A stretch of DNA of 52,768 nucleotides, taken from contig NZ_RKKU01000028.1 of the NCBI RefSeq assembly GCF_003797945.1, forward strand, positions 1 to 52,768, in the 5' to 3' direction. The DNA comes from Pseudomonas neustonica (GTDB lineage Bacteria > Pseudomonadota > Gammaproteobacteria > Pseudomonadales > Pseudomonadaceae). A program made the translations under genes and the position numbers. Below, one piece after another: positions 7,747 to 16,452 of the stretch; position 1 is the first letter of the stretch; the number at the start of each line of letters is the position of its first letter. The notes under the pieces are model-generated. The model did no database searches, was not told the origin of the DNA, and worked only from the letters and a program-made list of their open reading frames with translations.

Positions 7747-10200
7747 GTGATGATTTCCTGCGGCACAAGGCACCCCGTGATCAAGCGTCTTTCCATACCT
7801 ATAAAAATACTCTTCTCTATTGCTCTGCTCTTGGCACTCATCGCGCTGGCGGCCATTTGGATACTGCAGAGCGCTCAGGCGCAACGCAATGGCGAATTGC
7901 AACTGGGCAATCTGCAACAACCGGTTTCAGTCTACTACGACGCCTGGGGCGTTCCGCATATAGATGCACAAAGCGAAGAGGATGCCTACCGCGCACTGGG
8001 TTACGTACATGCGCAGGACCGGCTATTTCAGATGGACATGTTACGCCGCGTCGGTGGTGGCCGGTTGTCTGAGCTCTTTGGTGCTGAATCCTTTGCCACT
8101 GACCGCTTCTTCCGTACCCTGGGCATCAATCGATTAGCCCGTGCGTACGCCAAGCGGCTGGACGCCGAGCCCGACAGCCCACACGTCAAACTCCTGCACG
8201 CCTACCAAGACGGTATAAACCAATATATCGATCAAGGCGGCCGACCGCTTGAATACCGCCTGCTGATGGCAAGTCCCGACTATTTCACCACCGAGGATAT
8301 CGCCCAGATCATGGGCTACATGGCCTACTCCTTCGCCGAAGCTTTCAAGACCGATGTACTGGTAGATCATATTCGCGGCACCCTGAGCGAGCGTCACTAT
8401 AAGGATCTGGTGCCCAGCTGGCCAGACCAGTTGCCGCCAGCACGCTCCTCCGGGCAACCTTATATAGAGCTGCTGCGACCACTGCTGGAGCAAATATCGG
8501 CAGTGGAGAAGGATTTCCCGGCAGGACAGTTCATTGGCAGCAATGCCTGGGCAGTAAAGGGTAGCCGCAGTGCCAGCGGGGCACCCTTGCTGGCCAACGA
8601 TCCGCATATTGGTTTTTCGGTGCCGGCCGTATGGTACGAAGCCCATCTGCGCACTCCGGAGAATGAAGTCTACGGTCACTTTCTGGCCGGCATTCCCTTT
8701 CCCCTGCTGGGCCAGACACGGCATCACGCCTGGGGCCTGACCATGCTGATGAATGACGATCTCGACTTTTATCGCGAGCGGGTCAACCCCGACAATCCCG
8801 ACCAGGTCTGGGCTACCGATCACTGGGAAGACTTCACCCAACATGAAGAGGTGATCAAGATTCGCGGCCAGGAAGACCGCCTGATCAAAACCCGTAGCAC
8901 CCGCCACGGCCCCATTATCAACGACCTGCCCGGCAGCCTCGAGCGCCAGCCTGTCAGCCTGTTCTGGACCTTTCTTGATCCAGAGAATGACTCCGCCAAG
9001 GCATTCCATGGCTTTACCCAAGCGCAGTCCATGGCCGAGTTTGAAGCAGCGGCGGCGGCTCATAGCGCGCCCGGCTTGAATCTGCTGTACGCCGACACAG
9101 ACGACAATATCGCCATGTGGGCCATTGGCAAACTCAAACGCTGGCCCACCAGCAGCAACGGCTTCACCTTGCTCAATGGCGGCTCTGGCCGTGATGAATT
9201 TCGTGGCTATCAGCCCTTTACCAGCAATCCGAAGATAGTGAACCCACGCTCGGGTTATCTGTTCAGCACAAATAATCCCTACCCAGAGACCAACGTACGC
9301 CGCAGTCTGCCCGGTTACTACGCACCCACCGAACGCGCGCAGCGCTTGCAGGCTCTGCTGGAGCAGGACGAAGCCTTTGACCTGTCGCAGTTCAAGGCCA
9401 TGCAGCTGGACGATCAACGCCCCCAGGCACTCGCCATGGTGCAAGATGCCATGCCGTTGTTTGACTACAACCTGTTCAGTGCCGAGTTGCGTGCACCGGC
9501 TGCCAAAGCCGCCGAGCTATTGGCGCAATGGGATGGCCGTTATCAGCAGGACAGCGTAGGCGCCAGCCTGTTTCAGCGCTGGCGTGACGAGCTAAGCGAC
9601 GCACTCTTTGCCGACGAACTGGGTGAGCGTTTTGGTTTTTTCCGTGATACCTATCTGGCCAGCAAGACCCTGACGCAGCTGTATTGGAAGCCCACCTCAC
9701 CCTGGTGGGACAACCGCCAAAACCCGAGCATGGATGGTCGTCAGGCGGCGATTACCCACGCCTGGATCAAAGCAGTAGAAGGTCTGGTCAAGGATCTGGG
9801 CGAACAGCCCGAACAATGGCAATGGTCCCGCCTGGCAAGCCTGCAGCCTGAACACGCGCTAGCAAGCCGCATTCCCTTTGGCCGCTACCTCAACCCTGAT
9901 CCGGTTGCCGTCAACGGTGGTAACGAAACCCTGAACAACATGGCTTTCAATACCGGCGGCGCGCGTTATCAAGTGAAGTCCGGGCCATCCACCCGCCGCC
10001 TGATCGATCTGGCCGACGTCAACGCCACGCTGGGTATCAACCCGCTGGGCCAGTCGGGTAATCCGCTGGATGACCACGCCCTTGATCAGGCCGACATGTA
10101 CAACGAGGGGCGCTATCGCACCCAGCTGTTCGACTGGCTTTCGATACAGGCGCTGCCCGACAAACTGCTCATTAGCCCAGCAAGTGCGCCCGAGCGCTGA
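7747..10200 (+). CDS. Penicillin acylase family protein (N-terminal nucleophile hydrolase)
   Basis: This 817-residue precursor belongs to the Ntn-hydrolase family that includes penicillin G acylase and acyl-homoserine-lactone acylases. A hydrophobic segment at about residues 18-42 acts as signal or anchor, so the enzyme should work in the periplasm. The start of the alpha chain (YDAWGVPHIDAQSEEDAYRALGYVHAQDR) is typical. Autocleavage is expected before S265 in the motif GSNAW, which becomes the catalytic N-terminal serine of the beta chain; the following NDPHI element is also present. A GTG at about 7777 is an alternative start. The natural substrate (beta-lactam, AHL or other amide) cannot be decided here. 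The gene converges with the DUF4892 gene, 10 bases apart. Confidence 0.9.
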   Translation: MMISCGTRHPVIKRLSIPIKILFSIALLLALIALAAIWILQSAQAQRNGELQLGNLQQPVSVYYDAWGVPHIDAQSEEDAYRALGYVHAQDRLFQMDMLRRVGGGRLSELFGAESFATDRFFRTLGINRLARAYAKRLDAEPDSPHVKLLHAYQDGINQYIDQGGRPLEYRLLMASPDYFTTEDIAQIMGYMAYSFAEAFKTDVLVDHIRGTLSERHYKDLVPSWPDQLPPARSSGQPYIELLRPLLEQISAVEKDFPAGQFIGSNAWAVKGSRSASGAPLLANDPHIGFSVPAVWYEAHLRTPENEVYGHFLAGIPFPLLGQTRHHAWGLTMLMNDDLDFYRERVNPDNPDQVWATDHWEDFTQHEEVIKIRGQEDRLIKTRSTRHGPIINDLPGSLERQPVSLFWTFLDPENDSAKAFHGFTQAQSMAEFEAAAAAHSAPGLNLLYADTDDNIAMWAIGKLKRWPTSSNGFTLLNGGSGRDEFRGYQPFTSNPKIVNPRSGYLFSTNNPYPETNVRRSLPGYYAPTERAQRLQALLEQDEAFDLSQFKAMQLDDQRPQALAMVQDAMPLFDYNLFSAELRAPAAKAAELLAQWDGRYQQDSVGASLFQRWRDELSDALFADELGERFGFFRDTYLASKTLTQLYWKPTSPWWDNRQNPSMDGRQAAITHAWIKAVEGLVKDLGEQPEQWQWSRLASLQPEHALASRIPFGRYLNPDPVAVNGGNETLNNMAFNTGGARYQVKSGPSTRRLIDLADVNATLGINPLGQSGNPLDDHALDQADMYNEGRYRTQLFDWLSIQALPDKLLISPASAPER

Positions 10201-10210
10201 GCCGTGTTGC

Positions 10211-11047
10211 TCAGCGAATACGCGTAATCTTTACGCCCTGCTCCGGCGTTGGCTCGCCAACGTTGAGACGTTGATCGCGGATACCGCCGACCTTCAGCGC
10301 CTCAACCAATGCTGGTGCATCAAGGCCATCGATGCTGACTCGCAATAGCGAATCGGTCCGCAGCATACGCACCAGGAGTCTCAACCACTCGGTCGTTGGC
10401 TCAGCGTCTGGCTTGCTCATATCCAACGCCGGCAACAATATCACTCCCTCGCGCTTGAGCACCTTGAGCAAGGTGATGGGCGTGGGATACAAGGCTTCAG
10501 TAACCGCTTCACTCGGCGTGAACTGATCCATATGCAGGTAGCTGCGCTTGTTGCCACGGGTAATGGAGTACAACGAGATAAAACGCTGAGGCTCGCTGTC
10601 CAGGCGTAACGCCAGATAACGCTGATCGTCCTCGGGACCATACAGCTGCGCGTTATTGAACACCTGATTAGCCCACAGACTGCTACTGCCGCACTCCCGC
10701 CCCTCGCAGGTATACAGCAAGGTATGCGGTGCCTCGGTCAGTTGTCGCAACGCATCTCTGAAGGCTTCCTCAGGCTCATAACCATCATGTACCTGCCAGG
10801 TAGCGCGGAGCAGCTCGCCGGTAGCTCGCACCTCTCGCTCGGCCCGCAGCTGGTTGTTGATCCGGCGTACGCTGCCAATCATGACCTTATGCTCAGCATC
10901 AGGGATCAGCTTTTGCTCAACCGAGCTGGCATGACTAAACGGTTGAATGCTGAGGGACTGGTCAAACGCCTCGTCCGCGACCACCGCCGCACTTAACAGC
11001 AGGCAGGCGATGGATGATCCAAGCAGAGGGAAATGACGCACAGACAT
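10211..11047 (-). CDS. DUF4892 domain-containing periplasmic protein
   Basis: The 278-residue protein has a cleavable signal peptide (about residues 1-24, ending AAVVADEA) and then a domain that I recognise as DUF4892, found mainly in Pseudomonas relatives. The segment LLYTCEGRECGSSSLWANQVF, with its paired cysteines, is characteristic. The start at 11047 follows AAGGA with good spacing. No enzymatic function is known to me for the family. The C-terminal part (RVSIDGLDAPALVEALKVGG) has an alternating pattern vaguely like the OmpA-C fold, but this is weak. Confidence 0.8.
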   Translation of the reverse strand: MSVRHFPLLGSSIACLLLSAAVVADEAFDQSLSIQPFSHASSVEQKLIPDAEHKVMIGSVRRINNQLRAEREVRATGELLRATWQVHDGYEPEEAFRDALRQLTEAPHTLLYTCEGRECGSSSLWANQVFNNAQLYGPEDDQRYLALRLDSEPQRFISLYSITRGNKRSYLHMDQFTPSEAVTEALYPTPITLLKVLKREGVILLPALDMSKPDAEPTTEWLRLLVRMLRTDSLLRVSIDGLDAPALVEALKVGGIRDQRLNVGEPTPEQGVKITRIR

Positions 11048-11106
11048 AGGATTCCTTGATGCAGCGGCTGATCAAACCACAGCATACTCGGTTTACGCAG
11101 CCACGG

Positions 11107-11991
11107 TCAGGGCGCGCTGCTATCCACCTTGGGTAAGGCGGCATAAAAATCATTGAGCAAGGCCGCTACATCGGGCGCTTGCGCCTCAAGATGCAAGTGA
11201 TGACCACCATCCATTTTATGTAACTGGATGTGCTTGAAGCGCTCAATACGATCCAGCACCTGTGGATGTTCGTGCATGACACCCTGGTTGGCAAGCACCA
11301 GCATGGCTGGCGAGCTGATCGCTTCAATGAACGACTCGGCGTGCTTATTGGTAAAGCGCAGTGGTGACGGCAACATCAGTTGCGGGTCAGTGCGCCAGGT
11401 CCAGCCACCGTGATCCGGCATCAGGCCGCGCTCTACCAGACTGCTGGCGGCCTCGCGGGCAATGCTCGTAGTGCCGCCCAACACCCGCGCGGAAATGGCT
11501 TTTTCAACACTGTCATACACTGGCTTGCGTTTATTGCCGACGGCCAGGCTGGAGGTAAAAAACCGCGCCATTTGTCTTGGCGCATCATCGGGTTCGGAGG
11601 TAAAGGGCATTAGCCCGTCGATCATAGCCGCGCCAATGATACGTTCAGGCAAGCTGCCGGTAAGGATGCCACTGATAATTGCTCCCATCGAGTGACCGAG
11701 CAGAGCAAAGCGCTCCCAACCCAGGTCTTCTGCCACCTGTAATACCGTCGAGGCCTGCTGCCATAAGCTGTAACCCGCCATCGGCAGGTGATCCGAGAGG
11801 CCGTGCCCCGGAAGGTCCAGAGCCACCAGCTGCACGCCTTTTAGCGCGGGCGCAATATGATCGAAGGTCGCTGCGTTATCCAGCCAGCCATGCAAACCAA
11901 TAACGGGGATGCCGCCGGGCTCACCCCAGACTTTACCGGCGACTTCAAGTGAGGGCAGAGAGAAACGTACTTCGCGGCTGGTCAATGTCAT
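11107..11991 (-). CDS. Alpha/beta-fold hydrolase
   Basis: A 294-residue alpha/beta hydrolase. The oxyanion region HGWLDNAATF (34-43) and the nucleophile elbow GHSMG (S101) are clear, and the catalytic histidine probably lies in MDGGHHLHLE near residue 265. There is no signal peptide, so it should be cytosolic. This type is often annotated as an esterase or lipase of the MhpC/epoxide-hydrolase-like superfamily; the substrate is unknown. The gap of 195 bases on its upstream side holds nothing I recognise except the likely promoter. Confidence 0.9.
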   Translation of the reverse strand: MTLTSREVRFSLPSLEVAGKVWGEPGGIPVIGLHGWLDNAATFDHIAPALKGVQLVALDLPGHGLSDHLPMAGYSLWQQASTVLQVAEDLGWERFALLGHSMGAIISGILTGSLPERIIGAAMIDGLMPFTSEPDDAPRQMARFFTSSLAVGNKRKPVYDSVEKAISARVLGGTTSIAREAASSLVERGLMPDHGGWTWRTDPQLMLPSPLRFTNKHAESFIEAISSPAMLVLANQGVMHEHPQVLDRIERFKHIQLHKMDGGHHLHLEAQAPDVAALLNDFYAALPKVDSSAP

Positions 11992-12186
11992 CTGTTATCC
12001 GTTCAGGTTCTAGGCATGATCTTGTTTGGGCCAATCTAAAGGCTACATGGGCTCGCGACAATCAAGCACACCAGCCGTGAATGCAGCGGCATAGATCAGG
12101 TCAACGAAAGGTTAGCGTATTGATTCGACAAGAGCAGGTAGGGAAAGGTGTTGAAGGGTTATGACCTGGCGTCACAACCCAAACAG

Positions 12187-12618
12187 TCAGGCGGCCTTGA
12201 CCGGCACCACGGCCATGGTCAGGCGAGAGATACAGGTAAGCGTGCCCTCTTCGTTGCTTAAGCGAATATCCCAGACGTGGGTAGTACGGCCCAGATGAAC
12301 CGGCTTGGCAATGGCCGTGACCCGGCCACTCTTGACGGCTTTCAAATGATTGGCGTTCACCTCAAGCCCCACACAGTAAAACCGACTGCTGTCGATACAC
12401 AGGTAAGAGGCGATGCTGCCCAAGGACTCGGCCAGCACTACCGATGCACCCCCATGCAGGATACCGTAGGGCTGATGGGTTCGCTTATCAACCGGCATGC
12501 TGGCCGTTATCCAGTCGTCGCCATAGTCCTCGATCCTCACATCCAACAGGGTATTGATATCCTCTTTGGGTGCGTTCAATGCGGCCAAATCGACTTTGCC
12601 AAACCAGATTTCACTCAT
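12187..12618 (-). CDS. Hotdog-fold thioesterase (PaaI/MenI-like)
   Basis: A single hotdog-domain protein of 143 residues that should hydrolyse acyl-CoA thioesters. The family motif is visible as YGILHGGASVVLAES (about 50-64), where the glutamate acts as general base, and the sheet GRVTAIAKPVHLGRTTHVWDI follows. It most resembles the YdiI/MenI and PaaI group. Its start overlaps the end of the acyl-CoA synthetase gene by 4 bases (ATGA), so the two are translated together; a thioesterase coupled to a ligase suggests control of an acyl-CoA pool or proofreading. The true substrate is not deducible. Confidence 0.88.
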   Translation of the reverse strand: MSEIWFGKVDLAALNAPKEDINTLLDVRIEDYGDDWITASMPVDKRTHQPYGILHGGASVVLAESLGSIASYLCIDSSRFYCVGLEVNANHLKAVKSGRVTAIAKPVHLGRTTHVWDIRLSNEEGTLTCISRLTMAVVPVKAA

Positions 12619-14294
12619 GCTGTTTCCTTATCGTCTTGCTGCCAGACCACTGTATTGCCGGAAACCAGCCAGTGCTGCAGCTGGCCCTGATAAGTTGCTT
12701 CTACCACGTTGCGTTTCAGCTTGTGATTGGCGGTTCTAAAACCTTCCTCAGCCGTCCACTCTTCACTCACTACAACCAGACATGCCAGCCGATCACTGCG
12801 CTGCAGTGTCGCATTCATCCCCTGCAGCAGCGTATCAAGCTGACGGTTAAGGAGTTCATGTGAGTCTGCAGTAGCGCGCAGCCTGATCAACGCCAGCGGC
12901 TGTGGCAGGTCATGCCCCACTACACAGGCATCCGCAATAAGCGGATGATCGAGCAGTAAGGTTTCGATCGGAACAGGCGTCACGTAACGGCCCTTGGAGG
13001 TTTTAAATATATCCTTTGTGCGCCCCGTCAGCCGCAGAAAACCGTCTTGATCAATCTCGCCAAGATCGCCGGTGTGCAGAAAGCCTTCATCATCAACTAC
13101 CTCTGCCGTGCGCTGCGGATCCTTGTAGTAACCCAACATCAACGCCCGACTGCGCACCAGCACTTCACCTTCGGCGGATAAACGGCACTCCACGCCGGGG
13201 TTAGGCAGGCCGATATAACCCGACTTGATCTTCTTCGGGCGCCCCAGGTGCGAGTAACCGCAGTTCTCAGTCATCCCGTATGCCTCTACTATCTGCATGC
13301 CACGTTCGGCAAACCAGGCGACCAGACCCGCGTTGATGCGCGCTGCACCACAAACAGCATAACGCACCTGATCAAGCCCCAAATCAGCCAGCGTGCGGCG
13401 CGACTTGCCAGCCGACAGCACCGGCAGCCTCATTTGCAGACGAGACCAGACAGAGGCGTTGCGCTGCTGCGCATAATTCTTGATATGTTCCCAGATACGC
13501 GGAGCGGCAAAAAATACCGTAGGTCTGGCCCGTCGCACATCATCAAAGAAGGTCGCCACACTGTTGACGAAATAGACCTGCTGACCTGAGAGTAGGGACG
13601 CGATTTCGATGAATTGTCGCTCAGCCACATGACTCATGGGGAGATAAGACAGCAAGCGGTCCTCGGCACTGATATTGAATAGCCGCAAACCGTTGTTGGC
13701 CGACAGATACATACTGCCAAAACTAAGCATGACGCCCTTGGGCATGCCCGTGGTGCCTGAGGTGTAAACGATGGTGGCGAGTTGATCCTCGGTCGGCGTG
13801 GCGATCGCTTCGAGCGCAGCGTTCCTATCCTGCAACAACTGCCAGGGGGTAATGTTGTCGTCATCCGGCGCCAGCGGCAACCCAATCCAGGGCATATCCA
13901 GGGGCACGCCGCCACGTATGTTCTGCCAGTCGTCCAGCTTGCCAATAAATACCGCGCAGGTATCTGAATGCTCTAGCACCTGTCGCGTACTATCAGCAGT
14001 CTGGGCGGGATACAGCGGAACGGATACATGCCCGGCCATCCAGATAGCCAGGTCAGCGATTATCCAGTGGGCGCAGTTCTTGGACAGCAGGCCAATTTGG
14101 CTACCAGGTGCAAACGACAGCGACTTCAAATGACTCGCCATGCGCCGTGCCTGATCGCCAACCTCGCGCCAGCTCAACTCAACAACCTCACCATTAGGCA
14201 TAGGTTGAATCAAATAGATTCTGTCCGCCTGCAGACTTTCCTGGCGCAGAAATGCTTCCAGTGCCGTTGCAGGCGCTTTAGTTAAGGCGCTCAT
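12615..14294 (-). CDS. AMP-binding long-chain acyl-CoA synthetase-like protein
   Basis: The protein has 559 residues and is an ANL-superfamily adenylating enzyme that activates carboxylic acids, probably fatty acids, to acyl-CoA. The P-loop motif YTSGTTGMPKGV lies near residue 179, the A5 element EAYGMTEN follows, and HTGDLGEIDQDGFLRLTGRTKD (A7-A8) marks the hinge. It looks most like FAA1/FadD15-type long-chain synthetases (AMP-dependent, no signal peptide). The C-terminal lysine region FRTANHKLKRN is present. It is the first gene of a two-gene unit with the thioesterase. Confidence 0.9.
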   Translation of the reverse strand: MSALTKAPATALEAFLRQESLQADRIYLIQPMPNGEVVELSWREVGDQARRMASHLKSLSFAPGSQIGLLSKNCAHWIIADLAIWMAGHVSVPLYPAQTADSTRQVLEHSDTCAVFIGKLDDWQNIRGGVPLDMPWIGLPLAPDDDNITPWQLLQDRNAALEAIATPTEDQLATIVYTSGTTGMPKGVMLSFGSMYLSANNGLRLFNISAEDRLLSYLPMSHVAERQFIEIASLLSGQQVYFVNSVATFFDDVRRARPTVFFAAPRIWEHIKNYAQQRNASVWSRLQMRLPVLSAGKSRRTLADLGLDQVRYAVCGAARINAGLVAWFAERGMQIVEAYGMTENCGYSHLGRPKKIKSGYIGLPNPGVECRLSAEGEVLVRSRALMLGYYKDPQRTAEVVDDEGFLHTGDLGEIDQDGFLRLTGRTKDIFKTSKGRYVTPVPIETLLLDHPLIADACVVGHDLPQPLALIRLRATADSHELLNRQLDTLLQGMNATLQRSDRLACLVVVSEEWTAEEGFRTANHKLKRNVVEATYQGQLQHWLVSGNTVVWQQDDKETA

Positions 14295-14456
14295 TAATGT
14301 GCCCTCGTGACTCTAACTAATTATTATTGTTGGAATGACATCACGTGCTGAGAAGTTATCACCCTTTCGAATGAACACTATCCCATGCAAACACCTCACC
14401 ACAAGGTCCTAACACACAGGCTAAGGCACAGCCCACCAGATGAGAATAGAGTTATA

Positions 14457-14927
14457 TCAGCGCGACAAATCGGCGGGTACGCTGAGCTGCACCAGATTGC
14501 CCAGCCCGGCCGCGACAAAGTCCATATCAATACAGGCCAGTGCAGCCGTCGGCATGGGATAATGCTCAGCGCGGTGCCCATGCACCAGCAGACTGACCAA
14601 CTGACTTACCAGAGGTTGATGCGATACCAGTAACAGCTCACTCTCTGTGCGCTCGGTTAAAAAATCGATGACCTCACCGGGCTGATCATCGGGCGTTAAC
14701 CAAGGAGCAGTTCCCACATCCTGGGCGAAGCCAAGTTCCTCACGCATCAGCGCAGCGGTCTGCTGCGCCCGCACATAGGGACTGGCAAGAATCGCGCCCA
14801 AGGGCTGCCCCTTGAGCAAAGTACTCATAGCCCGCACCTCAGCTTCGCCTGCGCCAGTTAACGGGCGCTGAGCATCACTGGCGGCCTGCGCAGCAGCCTG
14901 CCCATGACGCAGAACCCAGAGCCTCAT
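14457..14927 (-). CDS. sixA: Phosphohistidine phosphatase SixA
   Basis: A histidine-phosphatase (phosphoglycerate mutase-like) protein of 156 residues. The RHG motif at residues 7-9 supplies the phospho-accepting H8, and a second catalytic histidine is in LVSHQPLV. SixA removes phosphate from histidine of phosphotransferase proteins in E. coli. Its start overlaps the DUF4389 gene by 4 bases, and gpsA lies just before that; this three-gene order is common in Pseudomonas. It is the last gene of the operon. Confidence 0.92.
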   Translation of the reverse strand: MRLWVLRHGQAAAQAASDAQRPLTGAGEAEVRAMSTLLKGQPLGAILASPYVRAQQTAALMREELGFAQDVGTAPWLTPDDQPGEVIDFLTERTESELLLVSHQPLVSQLVSLLVHGHRAEHYPMPTAALACIDMDFVAAGLGNLVQLSVPADLSR

Positions 14928-15274
14928 GGCGTTGGCTCACGGGGCTCCGCCGTTATCTCCGGCTCGCTCGGGGCGGGCTTTATAATGGGTTCAGGCGCTG
15001 GCTGTGGCTTTGGCCACTCCATAAAAGGCCAGGGCTTCTGTTCGCTTGCCATGGTGACGTAACGGCCGATCTGGCAAGCGTACAGGGAGGCGCTTTCGCC
15101 CCATGCTTTGGCATCATCATTGGCATTGCCAGTAAATAGGCGCGCGATGATCTGAATAACCACCAGCAGCGCCAGCAGTATCTCAACACCTTGCCAAACC
15201 AGCATGAATAAAAACGTATAAAGCAAACGCAACCAGAAATCGGCGGAACAAAGAGACTCTTTAAACGCGTGCAT
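14924..15274 (-). CDS. DUF4389 domain-containing membrane protein
   Basis: A 116-residue protein. Residues about 12-48 form one long or two short membrane segments (LLYTFLFMLVWQGVEILLAL...), followed by the family's typical GESASLYACQIGRYVTMASEQKPWPF. The last 30 residues are a proline- and glutamate-rich tail with PAP/PEP repeats, likely disordered. The function of DUF4389 is unknown. It sits between gpsA (3 bases away) and sixA (4-base overlap), so it is co-translated with both. Confidence 0.88.
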   Translation of the reverse strand: MHAFKESLCSADFWLRLLYTFLFMLVWQGVEILLALLVVIQIIARLFTGNANDDAKAWGESASLYACQIGRYVTMASEQKPWPFMEWPKPQPAPEPIIKPAPSEPEITAEPREPTP

Positions 15275-15277
15275 AAC

Positions 15278-16321
15278 TTATGACTCCTTGTTAGGTGTGG
15301 TGCTCATAACGGCCGCAAACTCAACATCGTGCTTCTGTTCTGCCGACATCAACTTGCTGATCACCTGCTCCAGCGGCAACTTGTCAAAAACGATGGCATA
15401 CAGCCCGTCAACCAGCGGCATGTAAACGCCCTCTTCGTCCGCTTTCTGCTTCAGGGTTTTTAGCGTGTTAACACCTTCTGCCACCTGGCCAAGCCGAGCG
15501 ACACCTTCTTCCAGCGTTTCGCCTTTGCCCAGTGCATGCCCAACCCGAAAATTGCGCGACTGCGGCGACATACAGGTCACAATCAGATCGCCGACGCCTG
15601 CAAGCCCGAGAAAGGTCATCGGGTTGGCGCCCATGTGCACAGCAAAACGGGTCATTTCAGCCAACGCCCGCGTAATCAGCATACTCTTGGTGTTCTCGCC
15701 CATACCCAGCGCTACCGCCATGCCGGAGATAATCGCGTAGACATTTTTCAGCGCGCCACCGAGTTCAACGCCATAGCGATCCTGGCTGGCATAGACCCGA
15801 AGATTTTGGCTGCCCAAGGCGTCCTGTACCGAAATACAAAGGTCTTGGTCTTCACTGGCAATGACGGTTGCAGTCAATTCGCCGGCGGCCATTTCCTTGG
15901 CCAAATTAGGGCCTGAGAGCACGGCAACGCGAGCCTGCGGCGCTTCCTGCTCAACGATCTGGCTCATCATCAGGAAACCGGGCTGTTCGATCCCCTTAGT
16001 GGTGCTGACCACTTTCTTGCCAGCTAGCTTGGGACCAATCTCCTGCAGCACACTGCGAAAAGCGCCGCTGGGAATAGCCAGAAAGACCAGGTCAGCAGCC
16101 GCAATGGTCGCCTCAATGTCGGTTGATACCTGTAACCGAGGATCCAGCTTGAAACCCGGCAGGTAGCGCGGATTTTCCTGCTCGTCGCGAATATGGTCGG
16201 CAACTGCCTGGTCACGTAACCAGAGCGTTACCTGCTGCCCTTCACAGGCCATCAAATTGGCCAACGTCGTGCCGAAACTGCCTCCGCCTAGTACGCAGAC
16301 AGCCGCTTTGGAATCGGTCAT
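15278..16321 (-). CDS. gpsA: Glycerol-3-phosphate dehydrogenase [NAD(P)+]
   Basis: GpsA reduces dihydroxyacetone phosphate to sn-glycerol 3-phosphate, the backbone precursor for phospholipids. The 347 residues have the N-terminal dinucleotide-binding motif [12 protein letters not shown] (residues 12-23). The substrate-binding lysine lies in [10 protein letters not shown], and the C-terminal helical domain has [12 protein letters not shown], both highly characteristic. It heads the gpsA-DUF4389-sixA operon and faces away from the TonB receptor gene across 131 bases that should carry both promoters. Confidence 0.97.
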   Translation of the reverse strand: MTDSKAAVCVLGGGSFGTTLANLMACEGQQVTLWLRDQAVADHIRDEQENPRYLPGFKLDPRLQVSTDIEATIAAADLVFLAIPSGAFRSVLQEIGPKLAGKKVVSTTKGIEQPGFLMMSQIVEQEAPQARVAVLSGPNLAKEMAAGELTATVIASEDQDLCISVQDALGSQNLRVYASQDRYGVELGGALKNVYAIISGMAVALGMGENTKSMLITRALAEMTRFAVHMGANPMTFLGLAGVGDLIVTCMSPQSRNFRVGHALGKGETLEEGVARLGQVAEGVNTLKTLKQKADEEGVYMPLVDGLYAIVFDKLPLEQVISKLMSAEQKHDVEFAAVMSTTPNKES

Positions 16322-16452
16322 TCAACATCCTTTAATCAGGTTTTCCGGGGCCAGTATAAGCCTGCCTGACAATAACAGCGATTCAGCAGTGGAAAAACCT
16401 GTTATGACGGTTAAGATGAGGCACCGAAGAAGAACTCACAAAGCCTCTTTAT

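Noticed and set aside
8134..9444. Long open frame (436 codons) on the minus strand
   Set aside because: It lies wholly antisense to the penicillin acylase gene, whose catalytic motifs are clear. Its translation shows no domain or export signal. High GC with few stops explains it.
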